Of a DNA stretch of 64,000 nucleotides, positions 38,127 to 46,806 are shown piece after piece. This stretch comes from Stenotrophomonas sp. 57 (GTDB lineage Bacteria; Pseudomonadota; Gammaproteobacteria; Xanthomonadales; Xanthomonadaceae). Both the position numbers and the translations under genes were made by a program. Below the pieces are notes generated by a model. The model saw only the letters and a program-made list of their open reading frames with translations, had not been told where the DNA came from and made no database searches. Each line of letters opens with the position of its first letter. Positions within the stretch are counted from its first letter, which is position 1. The stretch lies in the NCBI RefSeq assembly GCF_030291075.1, contig NZ_CP127407.1:3222001-3286000 (forward strand), read 5' to 3'.

Positions 38127-38753
38127 CTACCGGGCGGGGATACGGCGCAGCGCAACGCTGGCCACATCCAGCCCGACACCGAATATCACAAGCAACATCG
38201 CCACCGGCTTCCAGAAGAAGAACGGCCACAGCCAGACGTAGTCCAGGTCGGTCAGCTTCAACAGGTCCAGTGGGGGCTGCAGTTCGATCACGGCCGCCCT
38301 GCCCGCCAGCGCCGGGTCCACCTCCAGCACGGTTACCCGCAGCCATGAGCGTCCGCGTGGCAACGCATCGCCGCGGCCATAACCAAAGTAGGACGCCATG
38401 AGGTCGCTGGATTCAACCGACGCCAGCCTGCGATCGATGCCCTGCCCGGCCACGCCCGAACGCTCCCCCGCGCGGAAATCTCCATGATTGGTGGGAGTAT
38501 CGATGCGCAGCAGCACGTCAGGGTCAGCCTCAGCACCGTCTGCGGCATACCGCAGCCGCAGCCTCAGATGGTCATCGATGAAGCGGTAGACCGTCACCTC
38601 GGCCGTCGCGCCCGGGCTCAGCAGCAGCGGCAGGGTCTGGGTGCGCGAGGCCAGCTGGTTGGCGATGGCGCCGAGCGCCAGAACCACGCAGGCGATGCCC
38701 CACAGGCTCCACAACACCCACAGGGTGATCCGAACCACGGTCTCGCCTTTCAC
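38127..38753 (-). CDS. Two-transmembrane protein of unknown function
   Basis: 208 residues from GTG 38753. TM1 is about 9-30 and TM2 about 175-200. Between them lies a periplasmic beta-rich domain of about 145 residues (TAEVTVYRFIDDHLRLRLRYAADGAE). No family recognised. The GTG was chosen because AGGA lies 7 bases upstream and TM1 then starts normally; a second GTG at 38738 is possible. Its stop is 29 bases before the MNT start, so it may lead the MNT-HEPN transcript. Confidence 0.6.
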   Translation of the reverse strand: MKGETVVRITLWVLWSLWGIACVVLALGAIANQLASRTQTLPLLLSPGATAEVTVYRFIDDHLRLRLRYAADGAEADPDVLLRIDTPTNHGDFRAGERSGVAGQGIDRRLASVESSDLMASYFGYGRGDALPRGRSWLRVTVLEVDPALAGRAAVIELQPPLDLLKLTDLDYVWLWPFFFWKPVAMLLVIFGVGLDVASVALRRIPAR

Positions 38754-38807
38754 GCTGACATCCTGGTCATCGCTTTGCTTCCTCGCCGGCCCCGCTGACA
38801 CAGTAAC

Positions 38808-38837
38808 GAAGAAGCCCCGCTTTCGCGGGGCTTCTTC
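38808..38837. terminator. Terminator of purA (bidirectional)
   Basis: 13-bp perfect stem GAAGAAGCCCCGC with TTTC loop. It lies 43 bases downstream of the purA stop on the minus strand. Confidence 0.8.
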
Positions 38838-38880
38838 TTGCAGCGACGCCGGGTGTGGCCCAGCGCTACCGGTCACGCAC

Positions 38881-40672
<1,792 letters not shown>

Positions 40673-40685
40673 GGGGGAACTCCAG

Positions 40686-40720
40686 AAAAAGCGCGGGGCC
40701 CGGCATTCAGCCGGGCCCCG
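40686..40720 (-). terminator. Intrinsic terminator between hflC and yjeT
   Basis: On the minus strand, an 11-bp GC-only stem (40720-40710 with 40704-40694) with a 5-base loop, then GCGC and five U (40690-40686). Confidence 0.75.
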
Positions 40721-40740
40721 TGGGGTAATGCCCTGCGACC

Positions 40741-41604
40741 TCAGCGGTCGTTCTTCAGGTACTGCAGGAACGGGTCGTTCTTGTCCAGCACGATCACGCC
40801 ATTGCCGTCGCTCATGGAGCCGCGGTAGGCCTCCAGGCTGCGGTAGAACGCATAGAACGACGGGTCGGCCGAGCCGGCCTTGCCGTAGATGCGGGCGGCG
40901 TCGGCATCGCCTTCACCGCGCAGACGCTGGGCATCTCGCTCGGCTTCGGCGATCAGCACGGTGCTGTCACGGTCGGCCTGGGCGCGGATGGTCAGCGACT
41001 GCTCCTCGCCCTCTGCCCGCAGCTTGGCGGCTTCCTGCTTGCGCTGGGCGCGCATGCGCTCGTACACGTCGTTGATCACCTGGCTGTCGGTCGGCAGGTC
41101 CACCTGCTTGATGCGCAGGTCGATCATCTGCATGCCCAGGCCGGCCACGGCTTCGTTGATCCCCTTCAGCTGCTCGGCGATCAGCTCGCTGCGGTCGCCG
41201 GACACCAGCTGCTGCAGGGTGCGCGAGTTGATCTGGTTGCGCAGCGAGTCGGTGATGATCGGCGCCAGGCGAGCGTTGGCGATACGCGGATCGCCGCCGG
41301 TGGCCCGGAAGTAGTCACCCACGTTGGAGATGTAGCCGATGGCGAAGAAGTCGACGCTGACGTCCTTCTGCTCGGCGGTGAAGTACCGCGCCGGCGCGGT
41401 GTCGAGCACCTGGAAGCGGCGGTCGAAGACCTTCACCGTTTCCACCACCGGCACCTTGAAGTGCAGGCCCGGTTTGATGTCCGAACGCACCACCTTGCCC
41501 AGGTTCAGCACCATGGCGGTCTGGTCCTCACGGACCACGTACACCGAGCCGAGCAGGCCCAGCACCACCGCCACGATCACGGCGATCCAGATAGGACTCT
41601 TCAT
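40741..41604 (-). CDS. hflC: HflC, modulator of FtsH protease (SPFH/prohibitin family)
   Basis: 287 residues: an N-terminal membrane anchor (about 5-22), then an SPFH/band-7 domain in the periplasm and a coiled-coil (ERMRAQRKQEAAKLRAEGEEQ). With HflK it forms a large membrane cage around FtsH and tunes degradation of membrane proteins. Its ATG overlaps the hflK stop by four bases. Confidence 0.95.
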   Translation of the reverse strand: MKSPIWIAVIVAVVLGLLGSVYVVREDQTAMVLNLGKVVRSDIKPGLHFKVPVVETVKVFDRRFQVLDTAPARYFTAEQKDVSVDFFAIGYISNVGDYFRATGGDPRIANARLAPIITDSLRNQINSRTLQQLVSGDRSELIAEQLKGINEAVAGLGMQMIDLRIKQVDLPTDSQVINDVYERMRAQRKQEAAKLRAEGEEQSLTIRAQADRDSTVLIAEAERDAQRLRGEGDADAARIYGKAGSADPSFYAFYRSLEAYRGSMSDGNGVIVLDKNDPFLQYLKNDR

Positions 41605-42734
41605 CGGCTGCCCTCCTCACGGCCGCTCGGTCGCCCGGTCGGGCGGCCCACCGGCCGGCCCGGATCACGGGACTGTTCCACCGCTGCGCCCGGCAGCGAC
41701 GGCATCACCACCTCCGGGTTGGTCACCCCCGGCGGGGCCGAGGTGGTGGGACGGGTATCGCCGGTCATCGGCACGTAGATCAGCTGGCGGCCATCGCCAC
41801 CAATCACCTTGCGGTTCTCGCTCAGCACCTGCTGCACGGTCTCCAGCCACAGGCGCTTGCGGGTCACTTCCGGGGCGTCCTTGTACTGGGCCTGCAACAG
41901 GCTGAAGCGCTGCGCGTCACCCTCGGCCTTGGACACCACGGCCTGCTTGTAGCCTTCGGCGGTGGTACGGGCACGCGAGGCCTGGCCTCGGGCTTCCGGC
42001 ACGACCTTGGCGGCGTAGGCCTGGGCTTCGTTGATCAGGCGTTCCTTGACCTGCTGGGCGCCGTTGACCTCGTCGAAGGCCGGCTTCACTTCTTCCGGTG
42101 GACGGGCGTCCTGCAGGGTCAGGCCAGTCACGGTCAGGCCGGTCTTGAACGCCTTCAGCAGCGCCTGCAGGCGCTCTTCGGCGGCCACGGCCAGCGGGCC
42201 ACGGTTGTTCAGCACGGCGTTGAGGTCGGCGCGGCCGACTTCCTCGCGCACCGCGCTCTGCGCGGACTGCTCCAGCACCTGGTCGGCATCCACGGTGCCG
42301 AACAGGTACTGCTGCGGGTCGTCGATGCGGTACTGCACGTTCAGCGAGACATTGACGATGTTCTCGTCGCGGGTCAGCACCGGCACCTGGATCGAGAAAG
42401 TCTTGATCTCGGTGGCGTTGACCTTGGTGACAGACTCAATCGGCCACGGCAGCTTGAAGTTCGGGCCGGGCTGCAGGATGCGCGAGAACTGGCCGAAGCG
42501 CAGCACCACGCCACGCTGCTGTTCGCCGATCAGCTGGAAGCTGGAGAACAGCACCAGCAGCACCACGGCCGCCACCACCCAACGCACGATGCCGCCGTCG
42601 AACAGGTCCTTCAGTGGTCCGGGCAGTCCGCCCCAGCCACCACCATTGCCACCGCCGCGTGACCCGAACGGCCCGCGTCGATTGTCCTCGGGGCCTTGTC
42701 CGCCCTTGTTGCCGCCGGGTGTATTCCAGGCCAT
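41601..42734 (-). CDS. hflK: HflK, modulator of FtsH protease (SPFH/prohibitin family)
   Basis: 377 residues: a Gly/Arg/Asn-rich cytosolic head (NTPGGNKGGQGPEDNRRGPFG), a membrane segment at about 50-70, an SPFH domain at about 75-270 and a C-terminal coiled coil. The tail holds a short repeat (DPGRPVGRPTGRPSGRE) not usual in E. coli HflK. First gene of hflK-hflC. The start MAWNTPGGNKGGQGP matches xanthomonad proteins. Confidence 0.95.
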   Translation of the reverse strand: MAWNTPGGNKGGQGPEDNRRGPFGSRGGGNGGGWGGLPGPLKDLFDGGIVRWVVAAVVLLVLFSSFQLIGEQQRGVVLRFGQFSRILQPGPNFKLPWPIESVTKVNATEIKTFSIQVPVLTRDENIVNVSLNVQYRIDDPQQYLFGTVDADQVLEQSAQSAVREEVGRADLNAVLNNRGPLAVAAEERLQALLKAFKTGLTVTGLTLQDARPPEEVKPAFDEVNGAQQVKERLINEAQAYAAKVVPEARGQASRARTTAEGYKQAVVSKAEGDAQRFSLLQAQYKDAPEVTRKRLWLETVQQVLSENRKVIGGDGRQLIYVPMTGDTRPTTSAPPGVTNPEVVMPSLPGAAVEQSRDPGRPVGRPTGRPSGREEGSR

Positions 42735-42887
42735 GCACGCTCCATCAAGATGTGGGCTGCGGCGCGGGCCCTTCCCGCACCGCCAGCCGTGAAACCATCA
42801 CCGATCATACAAGATGGGGCGGATCGGCAGGATCGAAAGGGGGGCAACGGGGTAAGGTGACGTTTTCCTCGAAGTCAGGCAACGCCG

Positions 42888-43883
42888 ATGGCCCCCACCA
42901 CCCCGTTCACCGCCTTCCGCATCGAAAACGACGACGCAGGCTACCGCAGCGGCCTGGCCCAGCTGGGTGTCGACGACCTCAACCCCGGCCAGGTGCTGAT
43001 CCGCGCCCACTGGTCCTCGGTCAACTACAAGGACGCCCTGGCCGGCACCGGCAAAGGCAAGATCCTGCGCCGCTTCCCGCTGGTCGGGGGCATCGACGTG
43101 GCCGGCACCGTGGTCGCCAGCACCGATCCGGATTGGCGTGAAGGCGACGAAGTGCTGGCCACGGGCTGCGGCCTCAGCGAGACCCGCGACGGCGGCTACA
43201 GCCAGTACGTGCGGCTGGAATCCCGCGCGGTGATCGCACAGCCGGCCGGGCTGACCCCACGCGAGGCGATGGTGCTGGGCACTGCTGGGTTCACTGCGGC
43301 ACTGGCCCTGCTGCGCATGCAGGACAACCGGCAGACCCCGGAACTCGGCCCGCTGGCGGTCACCGGTGCCAGCGGCGGTGTCGGTGCGCTGGCACTGTCG
43401 ATCTTCAGCCGTGCCGGCTACAGCGTGCACGCGGTCAGCGGCAAGCCGGACCAGGCCGATTTCCTGCGCGGCATCGGCGCCACTGAGGTACTGCCGCGCG
43501 ACGCGCTGGCCGACACCGGCCCGCTGCAGTCGGCGCGCTTCGGCGGTGGCCTCGACAATGCCGGAGGCGACATGCTGGCCAGCCTGCTGGCGCAGACCGT
43601 GCCCTACGGCAGCGTGGTCAGTGCAGGCCTGGCCGCCAGCCCGACGCTGGACATGACCGTGATGCCGTTCATCCTGCGCGGTGTCTCACTGCTGGGCGTG
43701 TCCTCAGCCAATGCGCCACGCGGACTTCGCGAGGAAGTCTGGGCGCGGCTGGGCAACGAATGGAAGCCGCAGCACCTGGAACGCATCTGCACTGCCGAAG
43801 TCGGCCTTGATGGCCTGCCCGCTGTATTCCAGCGGATGCTGGCCGGCGGCTCGCTGGGGCGCACGGTGGTGCGGATCGACTGA
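42888..43883 (+). CDS. YhdH/AcuI-type quinone oxidoreductase (MDR; acrylyl-CoA reductase-like)
   Basis: 331-residue zinc-free medium-chain reductase. Catalytic GroES-like domain (SSVNYKDALAGTGKGKILRRFPLVGGIDVAGTV), then a Rossmann domain with VTGASGGVGALA (about 156-167). The N-terminal NYKDALA and C-terminal GRTVVRID match the YhdH/AcuI family, which reduces acryloyl-CoA with NADPH. It diverges from hflK; the 153-base space between them has no clear motif. It starts at ATG 42888; no strong ribosome site is visible. Confidence 0.9.
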   Translation: MAPTTPFTAFRIENDDAGYRSGLAQLGVDDLNPGQVLIRAHWSSVNYKDALAGTGKGKILRRFPLVGGIDVAGTVVASTDPDWREGDEVLATGCGLSETRDGGYSQYVRLESRAVIAQPAGLTPREAMVLGTAGFTAALALLRMQDNRQTPELGPLAVTGASGGVGALALSIFSRAGYSVHAVSGKPDQADFLRGIGATEVLPRDALADTGPLQSARFGGGLDNAGGDMLASLLAQTVPYGSVVSAGLAASPTLDMTVMPFILRGVSLLGVSSANAPRGLREEVWARLGNEWKPQHLERICTAEVGLDGLPAVFQRMLAGGSLGRTVVRID

Positions 43884-43934
43884 ACGTCGCAGGCAGGCGA
43901 CGGACGGCAGATGCGCCCCTCCCGCCGGTAATGT

Positions 43935-43954
43935 GCCCGCACTACACTGCGGGC
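43935..43954. promoter_or_regulatory. Inverted repeat before the receiver gene
   Basis: GCCCGCA-CTACAC-TGCGGGC, 17 bases before the start codon of the receiver protein. Could be an operator, a translation-control hairpin or the terminator of the preceding gene. Confidence 0.4.
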
Positions 43955-43971
43955 ATTACATGGGGAACAAC

Positions 43972-44343
43972 ATGGCACGCATTCTGATCGTCGACGACTC
44001 ACCGTCGCAGCTGTTGGGGATACAGCGCATCGTCGAGAAGCTCGGGCACCAGATCCTGACCGCCACCGATGGCGCCGCCGGGGTCGAAACTGCAAAGGCC
44101 GAGCTGCCCGACCTGGTCCTGATGGACGTGGTGATGCCGAACCTCAACGGTTTCCAGGCCACCCGCACCCTCGCCCGCGACGAGGCGACCCGGCATATTC
44201 CGGTGATCCTGGTGACCACCAAGGACCAGGATACCGACCGCATGTGGGGCATGCGCCAGGGCGCCAAGGCCTACATCACCAAGCCATTCTCGGAAGACGA
44301 ACTGTCCGAGGTGCTGGAGCGCGTGTTCGCCGGGCAGGGCTGA
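43972..44343 (+). CDS. PilH-like single-domain response regulator
   Basis: 123-residue CheY-type receiver. Acidic pocket Asp8-Asp9, phospho-acceptor Asp52 (LMDVVMPNLNG), Thr in VTTKDQDTDRMWGMRQGAKAY and the switch Lys in ITKPF. The FQATR...TTKDQDTDRMWG(M/K)RQGA stretch is characteristic of PilH, the twitching-motility receiver of the Pil-Chp system. No pil/chp genes are adjacent, so this is either a solitary pilH or a paralogue. It starts at ATG 43972 with GGGGAAC just upstream. Confidence 0.85.
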   Translation: MARILIVDDSPSQLLGIQRIVEKLGHQILTATDGAAGVETAKAELPDLVLMDVVMPNLNGFQATRTLARDEATRHIPVILVTTKDQDTDRMWGMRQGAKAYITKPFSEDELSEVLERVFAGQG

Positions 44344-44352
44344 AACATTCCG

Positions 44353-44420
44353 GTGGGTGCCAACCTTGGTTGGCACGCTTTGAACGGCCAAAAGGCGCGC
44401 GGACCAAGGTCCGCACCCAC
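44353..44420. repeat. SMAG-like inverted pair
   Basis: Monomer GTGGGTGCCAACC.. (44353-44376) and an opposite monomer GCGGACC-AA-GGTCCGC with ACCCAC end (44399-44420). It lies between convergent genes, directly before the cbpA stop. Confidence 0.65.
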
Positions 44421-44431
44421 CACAATCGGTC

Positions 44432-45319
44432 TCAGATCGTCTCGCCAAACGCCTTGGCCAGGTTCCGGTACGCCTTCTTCTGCGCCTCGTCGGTTGCGGC
44501 CGGGGCCACGATCTCGATTTCGACGATCTGATCGCCATCCGGATTGCCCGGAAGGCCACGACCGCGCAGGCGCAGCTTGCGGCCGGCGTCGGAGTCGGCC
44601 GGGATCTTCAGCTCCACCGCACCGCCCAGGGTCGGCACGCTGATGCTGGTGCCCAATGCGGCCTGCCACGGGGTGACCGGAAGCGTATAGAGGATGTTGC
44701 GGCCATCGACCTCGAACTGCGGGTGCGCGGCGTACTCCACTTCCAGCAGCAGGTTGCCGCCATGGTTGCCCTGCCCGGCCAGCCGGATCACCTGGCCCGG
44801 ACGGATGCCCTTGGGCACGCGCACGTCCAGCTGCTTGCCGTTGACGGTGATGCGCAGGCTCTCACCGTTGTAGGCCGCCTCCAGCGGTACCGACAGCTTG
44901 GCGCGGGTATCGCGGTTGGGCGCATGGCCCTGGCTGCTGAAGCCCGGGCCCGGACCGGCGCCACCACGCTGGCGCGCGAACAGGCTTTCGAAGAAGTCGC
45001 TGAAGCCGCCATTGGGGCCACCACCCCCGAACACTTCCTCGAAATTGAAGCCCCCGGCGCCGCCGTAGTTCGGCGGCACGTTGAACTCCTCGCCCGGGCG
45101 ATAGCCCTGCGCGCGCAGCTGGTCGTAGGCCGCGCGCTTTTCCGGGTCACGCAGCGCCTCGTAGGCCTCGTTGACCGCCTTGAACTTGTCTTCGGCCCCG
45201 GCCTCCTTGCTGACGTCCGGGTGGTACTTGCGTGCCAGCCGGCGGTAGGCGGTCTTGATCTCCGCCTCGCCCGCGCTCGGTTCCACCCCCAGGGTGGCGT
45301 AGTAATCCTTGAATTCCAT
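44432..45319 (-). CDS. cbpA: DnaJ-like co-chaperone / curved-DNA-binding protein CbpA
   Basis: 295 residues. J domain 1-70 with the HPD tripeptide at 33-35, a Gly/Phe-rich linker (about 85-135: NYGGAGGFNFEEVFGGGG), then two beta-sandwich C-terminal domains. It lacks the Cys-rich zinc region of DnaJ, as expected for CbpA. It stimulates DnaK and may bind DNA in stationary phase. Starts MEFKDYYATLGV. It diverges from the peroxiredoxin operon. Confidence 0.92.
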   Translation of the reverse strand: MEFKDYYATLGVEPSAGEAEIKTAYRRLARKYHPDVSKEAGAEDKFKAVNEAYEALRDPEKRAAYDQLRAQGYRPGEEFNVPPNYGGAGGFNFEEVFGGGGPNGGFSDFFESLFARQRGGAGPGPGFSSQGHAPNRDTRAKLSVPLEAAYNGESLRITVNGKQLDVRVPKGIRPGQVIRLAGQGNHGGNLLLEVEYAAHPQFEVDGRNILYTLPVTPWQAALGTSISVPTLGGAVELKIPADSDAGRKLRLRGRGLPGNPDGDQIVEIEIVAPAATDEAQKKAYRNLAKAFGETI

Positions 45320-45580
45320 CCAGCTACCTCGATTCGCTTCGGCCGCGCCGGTGGCGCCGCCCCGGGTTCATTCTACGCGCCGGCGATGCTACGCCGCCCC
45401 TCGTGCGGCCCTGGTGAGGCCGACTGATCCTGCGCAATGCGGCTGCCATCCCCATGCCCCAGGCTGTGACTGGAAGCCTGCCCCGCCAGGCCTGAAGATG
45501 GGGCCTGCACGCCCGTTTTCCAATGTCTTGACGCCCCTGTCCCACGCCGGCCTCTAGCCTGCCCCTGCAAGGAGTCCACC

Positions 45581-46063
45581 ATGACCATCCACGTTGGCGA
45601 CCGCATTCCGGAAGTGACCCTCAAGCGCATCCGCGAGGGTATAGAAACGCTCGATACGCATTCGCTGTTCGACGCGCGCAAGGTGGTGCTGTTCGCCGTG
45701 CCCGGTGCGTTCACCCCCACCTGTTCGGCCCGTCACCTGCCCGGCTACGTCGAAAAGTTCGAGGCATTCCGCCAGCGCGGCATCGACGTCTACTGCATGG
45801 CTGTCAACGATCCGTTCGTGATGAAGGCCTGGGCCGCCGACCAGCACGTGCCCGACGGGCTGCTGATGCTGTCCGACGGCAATGCCGAACTGACCCGCGC
45901 GCTCGGCCTGGAGCTCGACGCCAGCGCCTCGGGCATGGGCATCCGCTCGCGTCGCTTCGCGCTGTACGTGGTCGATGGCGTGGTGCGCGCAGCCTGGGTT
46001 GAACAAGCCGGCCAATTCGAAGTCTCTTCAGCCGAGTACGTGCTGGAGCATCTGCCCACCTGA
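45581..46063 (+). CDS. Peroxiredoxin (Prx5-type)
   Basis: 160-residue thiol peroxidase reducing H2O2 and organic hydroperoxides. The active site PGAFTPTCSARHLPGY has Thr45 and peroxidatic Cys48, with Arg in SRRFALYVVDG; only one Cys besides Cys48 is visible (VYCMAVND). AAGGAG lies 7 bases before ATG 45581. A ferritin-like gene follows after 29 bases. Together they form a plausible oxidative-stress/iron-storage operon. A TTGACG hexamer at 45528 may be the -35. Confidence 0.93.
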   Translation: MTIHVGDRIPEVTLKRIREGIETLDTHSLFDARKVVLFAVPGAFTPTCSARHLPGYVEKFEAFRQRGIDVYCMAVNDPFVMKAWAADQHVPDGLLMLSDGNAELTRALGLELDASASGMGIRSRRFALYVVDGVVRAAWVEQAGQFEVSSAEYVLEHLPT

Positions 46064-46092
46064 TTTTCCACCGCAAAAGGAAACGGCCAGCC

Positions 46093-46668
46093 ATGTCCAG
46101 CAAGCCAGCCAAAACCCCCACGCCCGCCGAAAAGGTTCCCGGCATCAGCGACCGCAAGACCCTGCGTGATCGCGCCCGGCGCAACATCGAGGACGGCGCG
46201 ATCACCGACAGCTACAGCGCCGACCGCAAGGTGGTGATCAAGCTGCTCAACGACGCGCTGGCCACCGAGTACGTCTGCGTACTGCGCTACTACCGGCATT
46301 ACTTCATGGCCAAGGGCATGCTGGCCGACGCGGTCAAGGCCGAGTTCCTGGAGCACGCACAGCAGGAGCAGGCACACGCCGGCAAGCTGGCCGAGCGCAT
46401 CGTCCAGCTCGGCGGCGAACCCGATTTCAACCCCGATACGCTGACCGCGCGTTCGCATGCGGAGTACAAGGAAGGCAGCGACCTGCGCGACATGGTCCGC
46501 GAGAACCTGGTGGCCGAGCGCATCGCCATCGACAGCTATCGCGAAATGATCAACTTCATCGGCGACCGCGACACCACCACCAAGCGCATCCTTGAGGAAA
46601 TCCTGGCGCAGGAAGAGGAACACGCTGATGAATTCGCCGATCTGCTGGATGGGTGGATCGGGGAATGA
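46093..46668 (+). CDS. Ferritin-like / bacterioferritin-type protein
   Basis: 191 residues with a four-helix ferritin core from about 45. Diiron ligands are visible as Glu in LATEYVCVLRYY, Glu-x2...His in EFLEHAQQEQAHAGKL, Glu in LVAERIAI and Glu/His in EEEHADEFADLL. The N-terminal 40 residues are a charged extension not found in classical Bfr. The haem-ligating Met of Bfr is not obvious, so it is not certainly a 24-mer bacterioferritin. It follows the peroxiredoxin gene with AAAAGGAAAC as ribosome site. Confidence 0.87.
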   Translation: MSSKPAKTPTPAEKVPGISDRKTLRDRARRNIEDGAITDSYSADRKVVIKLLNDALATEYVCVLRYYRHYFMAKGMLADAVKAEFLEHAQQEQAHAGKLAERIVQLGGEPDFNPDTLTARSHAEYKEGSDLRDMVRENLVAERIAIDSYREMINFIGDRDTTTKRILEEILAQEEEHADEFADLLDGWIGE

Positions 46669-46684
46669 CGGCCTGACGCTCCCT

Positions 46685-46758
46685 GTAGAGCCGGGCCCAT
46701 GCTCAGCTGCTCCTGCGACGTGCGTGCAGCGGTCAGCCGAGCATGGGCTCGGCTCTAC
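46685..46758. repeat. SMAG dimer
   Basis: GTAG monomer 46685-46708 and inverted monomer 46735-46758 ending CTAC, both of the GAGCC(G/A)(G/A)GC(A/C)CATGC type. Confidence 0.85.
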
Positions 46759-46782
46759 AACAGCGTGGCAAACATACGGAAC

Positions 46783-46806
46783 GTGCCAACCGAGGTTGGC
46801 ACCTAC
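46783..46806 (-). repeat. SMAG monomer carrying the pbpC stop codon
   Basis: GTGCCAACC-GA-GGTTGGCAC-CTAC. On the minus strand the GTAG end contains the TAG (46805-46803) that terminates pbpC. Confidence 0.8.
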
